Counted from the stretch's first letter, positions 24,500 to 38,244 are shown. The stretch is DNA of 64,000 bases from Coniella vitis (GCA_011317545.1 WUJK01000002.1:806001-870000), one strand, 5' to 3'. The notes: generated from the sequence alone by a model not told the origin. Numbers and translations: made by a program.

Positions 24500-27400
24500 C
24501 GGTGCTGGTTCGTTTGGACCCGCGACCTGGTTCCTTTGCTATCATGTGAACGGAAAGAAAGAATTGGTACGAGTGATAATCGGCGGCCACGGTTGGAGGA
24601 GAGCCTATCTCTTGGGGCTCAACTATCACGCTTAGTAGGAAAACTTCCAGACAAGTTAGTAGGGTAAATCACAACGCAAGCGTGTGCACGCGCGCGCGTA
24701 TGTGGATATCAGTAAACTGTGTGAGTAGTCAACGAAGGCGAGCAAGCACGAAGAACCAAAATCACCACAGAAAAAACAAGGCAACTGAGGTGTGTCGGAG
24801 GCTGCCGGCCGAGAGGGGAAAGTCTTCAGAGCTAACTGATATTCTGGAGGGCACGAAGAGCCATGTGCCATGTGATGCGGGCAGGTATACATGCTACCTC
24901 GAGGCGGTTATCAACAATTTCTATCCACTTTGCCTGACCGAGTCGAGGGGCCCTGAAGGATCAGCCTCGTTACGGTACATGGTATCCTGGAGCCTAGGTG
25001 CGGGCCTGGCCGGTATGCGGTTGTTTTTATTTTGACAACGGCCACCGATGGGTGGGAAACAGGGTGGTTGTGAATGGGGGGAGGGGGGCGCAGCCGCGCA
25101 AAATGACCGCATATAGAAACCTGGCTACAAGATCGCATATGTCCGACTGCCATTAAGGCAGAGTACAGTGAGCAGCACCTGTTTCTTTTGCTCTTTCCCA
25201 CTTCATGTAAGCGACTTGGCGTCAAACTTTCCCCTCTTGTCTCTCTGAAAAGGGCAGTCAGACGTGTGAGACGTCAGTGACGGCGGGATCTCTATATCAC
25301 AGTCAGCCAACACAAAAGGAATCAGAAGAAGCCTGGCTCCTGCGCACAAGAATCCAAAAAGGCCACAGCAGCACATCCTCTGAGCCATCATCTAGTAGTT
25401 TCTCTACCTTTTTCTTTTTGATTTTGGACGACAACGACCAAACATGTCCACTGAACAGGTAGTTAGTTGACTTCGGCACGCGTTGCTGGTAGAGGGGATG
25501 GTGTTGTGGGGGGGCGGGAAGGAACAGCAACATGCAGACTTTCATGATGTGACCATCTGAGGACCCACGCACAAGAGGCGAGGCGAGGCGAGGCGAAGAA
25601 TAGAACCGAGCCAGACCGAGAGAGCACAGGAAGGACAGTCGAGACATCGACAGAAGGGGCGCAACTAGATGCTCGCCTGCCCGGTACGTGCCGAATCTGG
25701 ACAGAAGCCCGGCCCACGATCTAGTGTAGCAACGGGCCAGGCAGAGGCCGGAAGTTCGACTTCCTAACTCGGTAGGTGGATGAGAGGGCGTCTTGGGTTC
25801 GGTTCGCAGGTAAGTACAATCTTCAGATGACAGGAGGTGGATGAGACGGCCGGAGGCTGACCGCTGCCAGGGCCTACTATGTACAGGCTACTGTCCAAAG
25901 TATGTGCCAGCAACAAGCGCAGACAGGGACCAGGGCAGCGTTCCCGCGACGGGTAGCGGCACTACGCTAAGAATAGCCGTGGGATGCGCTGTTGGGTGCT
26001 GTGGAACCGGAGCTCCCGCACTACCATAAGGATGTATTATGAGACCCCCATGCTGGAAAACCTCAGTGCATCACTGTGCTGCCGCTGCCGCCGGTGGGCT
26101 GCTGCAGCAGAGTGGTGGAAAACTTCCGCCCACCCACCATGCCGGGTTGTGTCCCGCTCAGTTTCGATTTTGCGTCTGCATTCAGGCTTACTATGTGCTG
26201 CCATGGCTGTCGTCCCCTGCAGTGGGCGCGATCTTGATCTGAGCTTCTTGCACGCCAATGTAACTGTCTTTTGCTGGGTGCCTAAAACGGACGGACCCTC
26301 GGTCGAGTGGGCCTTTGTCGCAATTTGGCGAATGATAGATTGGCTGCCGTGAATGAAGCTCCGGCAGTTGGAACAAAGACCTATTGCAGCGTCGGTGAAA
26401 TGAACCAGGCATCACTTCGGCGGGATATTGTCATAGTCAAAAGCCTTGGCCCGAGGTGTGGCATCGGAAAACTAGGCGTATTCAATTCTCTCTCCGAGGC
26501 TCGTCGCTGCCATGGGCCATGGCGTCTCTCATTCTTGCTCTTCCCACGTCTGTGGGACTCGCATGTTCTTAGGGATCCGGAGCAATGCTTGGGGCTGATT
26601 CCCGAATGGGAGGAATCCTTTTGATCCCTTTACCGACCGACGTCAGCCTGCGCTTTTTGGCGCAAGGGGTGAGGACTGGAATGGGTGCTCGAGGCTTATT
26701 TGTCAGCAATGGCTTGTTCGCAACGACGCCGTGGCTTCCTCGTTGGCTTCAGGATGGAATAACGGTGGGTGTTGCGCCGTCTCCAGGCCTTTCATGAACA
26801 CCAGATCAGGGACTAGACATACCGGCCTGATCCTCGGCACAGATCCATGAAGCCTAGCCAAGGCACCCAGTCCGCCTAGACGCTGGTCCTTGCCCACTCA
26901 ACTTGTCGCCTTTGTCATGGCAATGCTCCAGCGCGGTCCGCCGAGACGTCACTTGTCGTCGCGCGACTCATCCCAGCCAAGAACGACCCGTTCATACCAT
27001 CAGGCACAGGAGCTTGCATTACTCTCAGCGCGGAAGCTTCAGCCGGGTTGCAGAGGTGATGGCCATGTACGTGGCAGACTGAGGAGCAGACGAGCTTCCA
27101 CCGAGGCCGCCGTTGGGACCGCGGCGGCAGTGAAACAGGTCAGATACAGCAGTCGCACAAGGCAAATTGGCCGGTCATGTCCGCTGGCCTAGGCGGTCGG
27201 TTGCGGTCGTCGAAGCATTTTTGTGAGATTTCCAGAAAATGTCAGTTCATGGTCACTGCGACCCTCTCACCGGACTGCTCGAGATCCCGGAAAAGGGCTG
27301 ACGTGATATTCGAAGCTGATACGCGCCTGTGAGACATTCAGAGCGTGCCGGCCGTCAATGCAAAGAGCAAAAGCATATGCAGTGGATGGAAGCGGGCCAA

Positions 27401-28181
27401 GAAATGCTCCAATGGTTTAGGCAGATCTGCGTGTCAGAGGAACAAGTATCGAGAAGCGGGCCCAAGTGCCGTAACCATGGTGAAGGAAGGAGGCAGACGG
27501 GCAATACGGCACGAGGAAAGCAGGTAGGGAGCAGGTGGCAGAAGCGGCTGACAACTGGCAGGACCGGCAAGCTACTTGCTCTGCTTGCCAGCTACTACTA
27601 TGTATGTACCTGGGGTGTTGTGCTGTACATAGTAGCGGGTGCCTGGACGCGTTGCAGCGGCGATCATATGTCAGCAATATAGCATAGTATAGGCTTGCCA
27701 AGCACCTAGGTAGTGCTATATCTGCCGGTAATTGCCGGTTCGAACACCCAACCACGGGCGCTGTAGCAACAATTCAGCGACCACGAATGGACCTCGGCTG
27801 AGCGATGACCCCATGTCACAGCGCATCACCAGTCGCAACGGCTGTCGATTTCGGTGTCATTGTTATCAGCCTTTCCCACCATGGCATCACTTGTTTCCAT
27901 TTCTGTGCCTCCGCCATTCTCCACGCGGCCTTCTTTCGGCATTGAGCGTGAATGGAGACATCAACTAATGGAAACCACCCTGTAAAGTCTTTTCTCCGAC
28001 CACATTCAACACCCGAACAAGTTCAGGCCTGTTCTCGCGTAACGTTCGTCGCATCCCATCTATTGTCATCGCTGTTGCCGCTCCTACCACTACTACCACT
28101 ACCGAAGGGACGGAACCAAAAGACTTAGATCTTCCCAACTCCTCAATACCCTCCAGAAGGAACAAGAAAAAAAAGAAAGAC
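24500..28181. other. intergenic region between divergent ABP2-like and PMP47-like genes
   Basis: This 3.7-kb stretch contains both promoters. It holds a pentamer repeat at 25575, three TACTATGTA-type motifs (25875, 27596, 27626) and a short CT/CCTCC-rich leader just before the PMP47 start. No open frame has recognisable domain content. Confidence 0.6.
25575..25596. repeat. pentamer repeat (AGGCG)4
   Basis: Four head-to-tail AGGCG units lie in intergenic DNA. Confidence 0.85.
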
Positions 28182-29514
28182 ATGGCGCCAGTCGCTTCTA
28201 AGCCTGTGATCCCCCCCAATGACAACGTCGCACACGCCCTGGCTGGCGCAGGAGGCGGCATCCTGTCCATGATCCTGACGTACGATTTGCTTCCCTTTCG
28301 CTCCTCGGGTTGGCCTAGACACCACCAGCAACAGCCCTTTCCCTTTCCCTTGACCCTCCCGACTCAAGACTGATCGGTTCGTTTTCTCTTCCCAGGTACC
28401 CTCTCATCACCCTCTCAACACGCGCTCAAGTGGAATCCAAACGCGCCGACTCGTCCTTCCTCCACGCCGTGCGCCACATTGTTGAGCGCGAGGGTCTCGG
28501 CGGCCTTTATGCCGGTCTAGACTCAGCCCTCTTTGGCATATCGATCACCAACTTTGTCTACTACTACTGGTATGAGTGGACCCGTGCCTTCTTCGAGGCT
28601 GCCGCCCTCCAGAATGCCGCTCGTGTCTCCAAGAAGCTCACGACCGTGGAGTCCATGATCGCCGGCGCAATTGCCGGCTCCGCGACCGTCATAATCACCA
28701 ACCCCATCTGGGTCGTCAACACGCGCATGACAACGCGCAAGCACCAGGTGGAAGAGAAGAAGAGCCATGACGTCGAAAAGGGCGAAAACCCAGAAGAAGT
28801 CCTCGCCGGCCCCACTGGCGCAGATGACTCGACTACTACCTCTACCACCAACTCCCCCAGCAACAAGAGGACGACCAAGAGTCACGCCTCCAGTACCCTC
28901 GGCACCCTGATGGCGCTTCTGCGCAATGAAGGCCCCAAAGCGCTCTTTTCGGGCGTCCTCCCCGCGCTCGTCCTCGTCATCAACCCCATTCTGCAGTATA
29001 CGCTCTTTGAGCAGCTCAAGAATGCGCTCGAAAAGAGACGCCGTGTCACGCCCGCCATGGCCTTTGTCCTGGGCGCGGTCGGCAAGCTCTTTGCGACGAG
29101 CATCACGTACCCGTACATTACGGTCAAGTCGCAGGCACACGTCGCTGGGCGCGATGGCAAGACCGAGGGCATGACGGCCGCCATTCGGAGGATTGTCAAG
29201 GAAGAGGGTGTTTCCGGGCTGTACAAGGGTATGTTTGCTCTCTGTTCATGTGTAATTCATATCCAAATCCTATTCGGTTGCAACAGAAAGGAGAGAGGAG
29301 ATGAGAAAGACGGACAGGATTGGCGGAGAAGCAAGGAAATGAAGCAAACCAAAGGGCTCTTCCATGCTAACTTGACTCGCCCCATCAAACAGGCATTGGA
29401 CCGAAGGTCACACAGAGCGTCCTGACAGCCGCTTTCTTGTTCGCCTTCAAAGACGTCCTTTACGAGCAGACTATACGGCTCCGCCAGTCGGCAGCAAGAA
29501 AGACACTGGCCTAA
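28182..29514 (+). CDS. peroxisomal adenine-nucleotide carrier, PMP47/Ant1 type
   Basis: The exons are 28182-28279, 28396-29228 and 29393-29514 (1053 nt, 350 aa). The protein has the three repeats of the mitochondrial-carrier (SLC25) family, with the atypical signatures of the PMP47 branch: YPLITLSTRAQVE in repeat 1, NPIWVVNTRMT in repeat 2 and YPYITVKSQAHV in repeat 3. Half-repeat ends GLGGLYAGL, GPKALFSGVLPAL and GVSGLYKGIGPKV are present. The repeat 2 region carries a polar Lys/Glu then Ser/Thr-rich loop of about 50 residues after NTRMTTRK. The family member in yeasts exchanges ATP for AMP across the peroxisome membrane to fuel fatty-acid activation. Peroxisomal location is inferred from family. 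A 47-bp tandem duplication begins at the stop codon region. Confidence 0.93.
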
Positions 29515-29600
29515 AGTAAATCTAGACTATTGGTTGCGTTGACTTAATTGACGTGGCCTAAAGTAAATCTAGACTATTGGCTGCGTTGACTTGATTGACA
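29507..29600. repeat. 47-bp tandem duplication over the PMP47 stop codon and 3' flank
   Basis: Two copies, 29507-29553 and 29554-29600, begin TGGCCTAAAGTAAATC and differ at only a few positions (for example GGTTGC/GGCTGC and CTTAATT/CTTGATT). The first copy contains the carrier's stop codon, so the second repeats the gene's last codon, stop and 3' UTR start as non-coding sequence. Confidence 0.9.
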
Positions 29601-30245
29601 TGGGACAAGATAAGTTCATCCAGCTCTTGTTGCGGCCGGCGATCCCTCGCGCAATCAATGGATAGTGTGCCCCCGTGGACCGAGAACGACGAACAACAAC
29701 GAACAAGAAGTAGAATACAGGGAGGGTGGTAACGCCACAAACTTAGCTTTTTTCTTTTTTTGAGATACAGACAAGAATTGAATATGTATATGCGCAGTTG
29801 TCTAAGTGATATTTCCCGCTGGCAATTGGGTTTGTGATAGAGGAGAAGAAAGAGATGATAGATCACTCAAGGCTTGATGTACGACATAATGCTTCTTCAT
29901 TAAGACGCGCGTTGGTAATAAAGTGGAAGCGAGGGACCTCATCTACTCACTCTTGCACAAACATGCAAACTGAGTGGCAAATGATTGGGTATATTAATTC
30001 AACACGCCAAAAACGAAAACTAACTCTCCTCTCTTTTTTTGGTATTAATTTGAAAGCAGATTCCCATCTGAATCTGGTGCCAGAATAAATCCAACATCAT
30101 CCTATCCCAAAATAGCCCAGCACTCTGCAGACTTGGTAATCGAACGCAATATAGTCTGCGCTCTTTCTGCCGGCAGAACAAGGACCGGGACGAGACCGAT
30201 ATATGCAAACTCGTAAGCAGGCTATGCTGGACGGACGCCATCATC
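29515..30245. other. 3'-3' intergenic region between PMP47-like and permease genes
   Basis: This 731-bp spacer lies between convergent genes. It holds the second copy of the tandem duplication and AT-rich sequence. I see no gene. Confidence 0.65.
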
Positions 30246-32435
30246 TTACTCCCAAAGAATGTTGAGCTTTCTCCAACCCTTCTTGGGGGGCACAGGGGGC
30301 TCGGGGTTGGCGTTGGCAACGTCAATGTAACGACGGATAGGGATCTCGTCCAAAGGCACGATGCGCGTCCGCTTCACAATCTTGTAGCCGAAGTAGAGAC
30401 AGATAAAGATTGGAATGTCAATGTATGACGAAATGAACGTCTCGGTCGACCATTCGCCCTTGATAAACGTCGAGTAGCCGCCAGTGAGAAGCAGCAGTAG
30501 GAAGAAGAGGAAGGAGAACCAGGCTGTGTAGGGCTGCAGGGGAGCGGCCCAAGGGAGCTCAGAGCGTGAGATGCCTTGCTTCTTCATGCCGTAGTAGAAG
30601 CGCAGGTAGACGCCGCAAATAACAGACCAGGTGACGAGAGCGCCGACGGACACAAGGTCCTGCAACCACGTGAAGGCGACATCAGCGGAGCTTGAGAGAG
30701 ACATGAAGCCCAGGCAGATGAATAGCGAGGTGAAGCAGACGCCAACGTAGGGAACACCGAATCGGCTCGTGCGCAGGAAGATCTTGGGTGCGTGGTTCTC
30801 CGAGGCCATACCGTACAGCATACGAGCGTTGGCCATCAAGAACGAGTTACCCGCACTCCAAGCACTGGTCAGCACGACGAAGTTGATGATGGATGGCACA
30901 ACCTTGATACCGGCACGACTGGCAGCAATGACAAACGGCGAAGCTGCGGCCGTCCCGGCTTGGGCATTCAGAAGTGACGAGTCGTTGGAGGGGACGAGCA
31001 TGCCGATAAAGAAGATACTCAGGACTATTATTGAAAATGGTAAGCAAGATCTCCTTCCACGTTATCCTCTCATGATGGATATCTGGACTCACTATAGAAG
31101 ATAGCCACACGCCAGAAGATACGCTTGGCTGCGATGGGAATGTTGCGGCGGGGGTTCTGAGTTTCGGAGGCGGCAATAGAAATGTTTTCAACGTTGCTGT
31201 ATTATACGTTAGCAAACCTCTTTGGTTCAACAGAGTTCAATCCAAATTGCACTCACGAGTAAGAGTATACGGCGTTGCTGAAAGTTGTCCAAAAGCCCAA
31301 GAACTGGCCGAGTGAACCCTGGATGCCCAAGTACTGGGTGAAAGGACCCGGGTCACGCCAGTACTTGAAGCCGATCACCTGGTGGTCGGGACCTCCTCCG
31401 GCAACAATGACAATGGCCTGAGGCATTTGGGGCAGGCAGTCAGTTCAAGATGTGCTTCACCAGATGGGCTTCGGACACTAACCATGATGTTGAGTCCAAT
31501 GATGAGCAAGATCTTCAAGCTTGCGAAAACAAACTCCATTTCACCATAGACATTGACAAAGAGCAGATTGGCAATGACCAGAAGGGCTCCAAACAGGATG
31601 ATCCAAGCAGCAGCTGTAGTTGTAGTGTCCCAGTAGGATACAATGACTGCGGCGGCGGTCAATTCGGCGGGAATGGCAACAAGATTGTTGTAGACGGCGT
31701 TCCATCCTTGGGCAAACGAGAGAGCGGGATCGACAAAGTATTCGGCATGGCGGATGATACCTCCACTGAGAGGCACGAGGGTACTGAAAATTTTTGTTAA
31801 TGCTTGGGATTCGTTCGTTGTGTTTCCGCTGCAGCTATGGCGTGGGGGCGGGTGTTTATCTCATACCTCATCTCAGCAATGGACATGACCACGCCAATAA
31901 CCAGCACACCCACAAAGGTGTAACCGAGCCTAAGAGGGAACTGTCAGCGATTCCAGAGCTCCAATTACCACCTTCATAACATGTCGGCCCAAACAAGTCG
32001 TCAAAACTTACAAAGCTCCCAGAGGGCCACCCTTCTCAAGAGCGCTACCTGAACCAAGGAACAGACCCTGCGGTTGCCGTCAGTATTCTTCATGGGAGAA
32101 TAAGGTAGCACGGTCATATGGTGCAAGCTTACGGTACCAATGGCGCCAGCAAGGGCTATCATCTGGATGTGTCTCTGTGCCAGACCTTGCCTAGATTAAA
32201 ACCATCAGTCATTGTGGTTCGCCAGAAAAAAAGTGATCCACTCGATGTGTCTCGCTCGCAATCATGGGGAAGCAGGCTGGAAGTACCTCAGCTCCTTCTT
32301 TTCGCCAAAGTCCTCGACGGCACCAACTGCAACCTCGCCATTGTTGTGGTAAGGCGAGGTCTCGGGGTCAGAGACTCCCTTCTCATCGCCAAGGTAGGCG
32401 ACCTTTTCCGGATCGGATGTCGTAGGCGAAGACAT
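30246..32435 (-). CDS. amino-acid permease, fungal YAT/AAT family (eight exons)
   Basis: The exons are 32435-32287, 32190-32133, 32067-32012, 31929-31867, 31783-31483, 31417-31257, 31196-31093 and 31024-30246 (1671 nt, 556 aa). The N-terminus is cytosolic and acidic (MSSPTTSDPEK). The first span carries the family signature RHIQMIALAGAIGTGLFLGS, followed by STLVPLSGGIIRHAEYFVDP and ALSFAQGWNAVYNNLV. Later parts include NVENISIAASETQNPRRNIP and SAGNSFLMANARMLYGMASE, both typical of plasma-membrane amino-acid/H+ symporters. About twelve hydrophobic spans are present. Some features resemble dicarboxylic (DIP5-like) or general permeases, but substrate specificity cannot be decided. All junctions are GT-AG and keep the frame. 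Two closely spaced GATAAG sites lie about 1.4 kb upstream. Confidence 0.94.
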
Positions 32436-33708
32436 GGTGAGCTTGCCAGTGTCGACGGGGTCACGAAGGGCAATTGTCTAATGGACAGAGGCTCGCACTG
32501 AGTACCGGCGAGGGAAAGGGAGAGGTGGGGTGGTGGAGGAGGAGGAGGAGGAGAAAGAGAGAAAGAGCAGCAGGGACGAGACGACGCAGGAAAAGGAGCC
32601 GGCGATTGGTGCGAGGTTATAAGTAGTGCTGGATGCCACCCTCGCAATGAGCCAGCCAGACCATGGAGTGCTGCATCTGCTGCTGTTGAACGCTGCAGGG
32701 CAAGGCAAGGGTTCGAGCGGGCAAGTTGCCTGAGAGGCGAGCGAGGAGTGGCAGGCTGGGGATCGGGGTACCTGGATACATCCAACGGCAGGGCTAGGTG
32801 CTTTAGCAGGGTGACATTGAAGGGTGGCGTGCTGGGGAAGAAGGAGGTGTACGCAGTACCCAGCGGCATGTACCTTCCAATATTCCTACAGTTGCCCTCG
32901 AACCCCACCTCGAGTCGTCGCCCCAGCTGTGAAACGGATGAGTTGATAGAAGAGGTAACAACAACAAGAAGAGCAAGAGCGACCCATGATAAGGACCCCG
33001 GTCAACGCCGCGCAGGCACCCCTGCCTCCCCCAATGAGGGAGAGTGCGAGCTGGAACTCGCTCTGCACTGCACTGCGCTGCACTGCGCCATTACTGGGAT
33101 CGTCGCCTGCTGCCACTGCCACCACCATCACACGGCACCGCCGCCGTCCAGACTGCCAGGGTAGATTGTTCTTCTGGCGTTCCATGCGCAGAGTGCAGCT
33201 TGCAAGCAGAGCAGCACGGTGCCATATCATGGCCAGGCCAATGAGGCAGCTAGACCCGGCACCTCGGTTCCGCATTGAGGCACTTGGCCCCAGGTCCAGG
33301 TGTCGTATCAGAGGCACCCAGTGGCCCACTGGACCAGCATGCCTGCTGCTCTCGCGTGCAGATACCTGTCGAATCGAGACATCGGGTCAGCAGTCGGCGC
33401 ATCAAGCGGCCATAGCGCCGTTGTTTGTCTGATAAGGGAATCCGGGGGTGGGACGAACGCCACACGACACAGATGTCTGAGCCCAGAAAGACCTGGAGCC
33501 TTGTCATGGAATGGCACCCTGCTCTCGGGGCATCCGGTGGCCCTTGAACGAAGCGAGTGCGTATCTTGCTGCATTTGGATGCAGCCTCGTGTGCAGGAGA
33601 CTCCCAGAGAGGCCACAGAGCGGCAGGCAGCATCACGACCCTGCCAGGCACGACACAGTGGCCTGCATTATCGGCTCCTTGGGACTATCGAATCCTTCTC
33701 CTCCTCCA

Positions 33709-33731
33709 GCTGCTGCTGCTGCTGCTGCTGC
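33709..33731. repeat. (CTG)n microsatellite
   Basis: About seven CTG triplets lie head to tail in intergenic DNA. Confidence 0.85.
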
Positions 33732-33803
33732 CATAGTTGCGGCTTCGAGAAGGGCGGTCGCGTTGGGAAGGATGGCAAGATGGCAAGACGGAGTCATCCT
33801 GCA

Positions 33804-33820
33804 GATAAGGAGCTGATAAG
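33804..33820 (+). promoter_or_regulatory. paired GATAAG sites upstream of the amino-acid permease
   Basis: GATAAG at 33804-33809 and 33815-33820 stand 11 bp apart in the same orientation, about 1.4 kb upstream of the permease start. AreA/NIT2-type factors are known to favour paired GATA cores, and amino-acid permeases are usual targets. The distance is large, so the role is uncertain. Confidence 0.25.
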
Positions 33821-36800
33821 GTCGCCAGGGGCTTCTACACATGAACCAGCGCCACCGCAGCCCCGATCAATGTAGTTCAGATCACTGGCCCGCTATCAAT
33901 GGGCAAATCTGCTTCACGTTATGGGCGCTCACGCTGCTATAGGACAAACCGCATTTGTGTACAGAGCAATATTAGTGTACGGTACCATGTAGAAGCATAT
34001 ATAGTAAGTACATTATTAAGTGGGCAGCCCACATTTGATAGTTCTGTGGGTACTTATCCCGTGCCCATATACCTTATAAAGTGGCTTCCGTCGGTCCACC
34101 CAACAGCCATCCAGGCAAAGTATTGTAAAGTAATTAGCGTACGTACGGGCTACTGCAGCCACAGATATGCTCTTGGAGACTTGGTGGAGCCTCGAGATTA
34201 CTTGAACATGGCACGAGACAGGTACCTGCTATTCAGACATCAGCGCCTGCGCGCCTGTTGGTGCTGTTTGAATTGGCTTTCGGGCAACCCGCCGTGGCTG
34301 CTCACGGCGCCTATTGCTGGGTTCTTGCTTGTACGAAACTGCCTAGACAAAGTGCTTACGTGCACAAGTACTACGATACTATACCTAGGCTGTAATTGCA
34401 CCGAGGCGAGGCGCGGCGGGAGTCTGGCTGGAACTGGAAGTCGTGCCACACCTGTGCTGAGGAAGGAGCGACAGCTTGCTGCCCGCCAGCCAGCCACGAC
34501 TCGACATCGTCAGGCCAGTTGCCAACCTCACCTTCTGCCTCGCCTATTTGCCATCCTGCTGGTTGCGTGCCAGCCTCCCTCCTCATGACCGACCCAGCTA
34601 GACCCTGAGGATGCGACGCTGCATCCTACAACTTCCGCGCCAAGACTGCAGGCTCGGATTGCCGCAGCTCGAACCACATGGCGGGATGCGCCGGTGACAT
34701 CGCAGCGCCGTCTCGTCTCTCTCTGTGGACAAAGACCAGGTAAGAAGCAGGTACCGGGAGCAATACTATGCAATTCGTACACCGCAGAGGCTAACACGGG
34801 TCTTATCAGAGCTGGGGTGCTTTGCAAGCGATGCAGCATTCGTTGGGCTGACCAGCCGCCACCTCCTGACATGATCGGGCATATCTATCCAGCCTGTCAC
34901 CCACACACACCAACGGTTCAGAAATTTCATAAAAAGGCCCGTTTCTAGCCTTCCAGCTCCGTCTGTGCAGAGTCATGGCCAGTGACTAGCTCCTCTGCTC
35001 CCCCTTCACATCGCACAAAACGCCCTAGTCACTGTGACACCACCCGCTGTGGGCTGCGCTCGCGCTTGGGTTTGCGCTTGCCTGAACTGCTATCTCTCGC
35101 TATCAGCCTCTCCAAAGAAAAGAGGATCACGATAATGCCTTCAATCACTCCACTACGGCAAACAGTGCCATCATCGCGATAGTACTCTCTCGTCTGCAAC
35201 TTGGTGTTACGCCACGCCAGCATGACCACTTTCGCCGTCAGCTTTGACCAGACGTGGCTCAAATTGCACCTGGCGTCTTCTGGGCTCCATTCCCTGCTCA
35301 CAATGGCTCTTGCTGCTTCGTGGCCTTCACATTGGACCCGGGTGGCATCGGCACACTGCTGGCCGTGCTGACTGCAGCTGTGTCTCTCCCTTCTTCGCAC
35401 TTCTGCAATGCACCCAGCTGCCTCTTTGACTCTAGCTGTATCTTGGCAACTCTCCCTTTTGCCTCTTTCGCCTGCCATGTACCACACTTGAGATAAACGC
35501 CTCTTATCTTGTATTCTCAGCCCTAGCGTTTATGTTGTCGCCTCAAGTGGGTTTATGTTTCTCTCTGAGCACCTCTGTCTACAAATGTCAGGATATCGCC
35601 ACTTTTTGATGTGCCATGTTTGTTCTCTTCGTAGGTATCTGAGCATCTCTATTCCATCTCTTGCTGGTCAGGTCAATCCTTACTCAACCAAACTGTTGAT
35701 TTGCCTTGGCTACCCTCTTAACACGTTCTTATCAAGAGCCCAAGGTCCTCAACCTTCACTTTATCTACTTCGTATTGACTACCAATGACGGGCCGAATCG
35801 CCATGCCTAGTTTTCACTTATTAATTGTGGGCCAAGATCTTCGTCAGCTTATGTCCATAGCATGATGTGCCAGTTATGCCAACCCGCTCTGATCTGCTTC
35901 CCCTAGGTGGCCAACTGGAATGTGTATGGATTCAGGTACCGCAAAAGAGCTGCTTTTTGCAAACAGGCTTGAAGATTGCATGTCTCCGAGCAGGGTGTCA
36001 TTCGTAGGTATATTTTGTAGGCTGTGTTGTCTGACCGTGGATTACTGCACATTTCTTTCTCAGCATCCTATCGCGTTTGATAGATACATGAGAAAGCCTT
36101 TATCGTATGTAAAAGTGTGCAATACACGGCTTCACCGTCAAATTTGGAATTGGCGGCGTTGAAAAAGCACGTATGTAGATCAGTTTGGAAAAACATCTCG
36201 GAAATCTGCCGAGTTCTGTGGGAATGCTAATGCCTTTGTTCTATTCGCAGCGAACAAGTACCATTTAAATGGAAATATCAGCCAATAAGTTTGTGTTTGC
36301 AAGGCTATTGTATTATGCCATTGACTTTTGTGATACAGGGCTACACAATATCATGGAGTGGTGAGCACCAACCCATGCAGATAAATAGCCAATAGCTCTT
36401 TAGTACCAGTCTTTGGCGATGCACAGCCTCGTCCAGGTTGATATGTGATGCGAAGTGTTCAAGTAGAAATTATGTCAGTAATCTTTACTGATTACTTGTG
36501 TCACCTCTTTTTACACTTGATGTTTGATGCAACATTGCTCGATACGGAGAACAAAGCAAGCAAAGGAATCGTGTGCCCCTCCACCAAACTGATCTTGCTG
36601 TTTAGTTGTTATGCGGCAATGAAGTGGCTTTCTCCCTCTAAGCTCGGGCAACTGCTGGTCCATAAGTACCTAGATATCTATTAATCATGGTAAATGCGCT
36701 ATTGCCATATATCTACAGCTTCCAAGTAAGTACCTCGAAATAGCACCTTAGACACAGAAACAGGTAGTAACAGCCCCAAAATGACACAAAATGCACATCA

Positions 36801-38244
36801 AAACCGAGGAATTTGAGAATTGATATATATTACCTTGTACAACCCCCAAGGAGTCATACGCAAAACATTTCCCTTTTTTGTGAACACATAATTTCACATT
36901 CTGCTGAGTGGCTGTGCAATAATGTGATGTGTCTTGAGCGGATAGTATGTAATTCCGCAGAAGAGAATGCTAAACGTGGCTGTGTATGAATGCTGTGTGA
37001 CCCAGGTACTTGGTATCCTGATCCAAAGCCAAAAACGCCGTGTCTAGGGATATAATTGATAGGCGGCAATTTTTGTTGACTGTACCGGGCTTACATATCC
37101 TGATAGGTCAGTGTGCAAAAAATGCGGTATGTATATAGTAGATGCATGCAGTACTTGGGGTTTTGTGGTTTGTGGCTATGGTAATAACTCGGGTGACGGT
37201 AGAACAGCCTGCGCTAGAGTGTCTATACGAGCCGATGAGCGTATCAATGTTTGGATATTGAATGACAACTAAATGCCATATGGCAGCCTTTAAAATGACA
37301 TGCAGTTTTGATAAGTTGGTCAACGGTTTGCGGCCATTTTCAGGCCGTGAATACGAGACAATCGCTTAGAACAAGGAAAGTATGAGAAGACTTGTCTACA
37401 GTAAAGCACGAACCTCTCTGGTCATTTTATGATGTATATACAAATGAAATCTTCTCGCTTTTCAGCAGTAGTCGCTCAAAAACAGATATATAATTCACGC
37501 GTCTTGACCAACTCACTAGAATTGCAGTGGGCACTCCCTTGCGGACGCATATGCCATGTTTCTTATTTATTGATACGTGACTGACTTGCAAGACCGTCAA
37601 CGACATGGATAGGCAATATTTGATCAGATTGATTGATTTACACCATAGTTCCACAGTCGACTATTCAGAAATCAACTCTTCTCTTCTTGTTCGAGGCACT
37701 CTTGGGTCATTGAAGCGTATCGTGAAATCATGGGAGCACCCAAGGTTTTGCAGTGTCGTTCGTTCTGAGGCCCAACCCCCAAGATTCGAACTAGATAGTG
37801 TTCCTTGGATTAGCCACAAGAGAAAGAGCGCGAGGGCAGAAAAGAATGTCTCGTGCCCATAGATGTTTTGGTGTCTTGCTTGCATCGACGTCGAAATGGC
37901 CACTTACACCGAGTAATAGGCTTTTTGTGGACACCAGCCAGAGCGTTCTCCACTGCCCACTTACACCATGATAGGGATTGTGGGATGTGCGCCGCACTCA
38001 AATCCGGACTTGAGATTGGAGTTGTTCCGATGAAAAGTCATATCAGGATTTTTTTTGGTCGACAATACTTCAGCCTTGTTCTATTATTTTGTGCGGATTT
38101 TGCAGTATTCGTTGCGTATTCACCTACCTAAAGCCGGCCGCCGGGTGTGCATCGCAGTTTGGCATTAATGGGAGTCCGATATTTCCGTGCTCCAACGAAT
38201 GACGACCTACGAACACTAAACGGCAAGCAATCAGACATCAAAGC

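Noticed and set aside
25725..25805. tRNA-like GGAAGTTCGACTTCC stem
   Set aside because: No matching D-arm, anticodon arm or acceptor stem can be placed at proper spacing.
33899..34588. 229-codon plus-strand frame
   Set aside because: A run of this length is not very unlikely in 64 kb. Its composition is rich in Cys, Trp and Arg without order, and I see no domain or leader.
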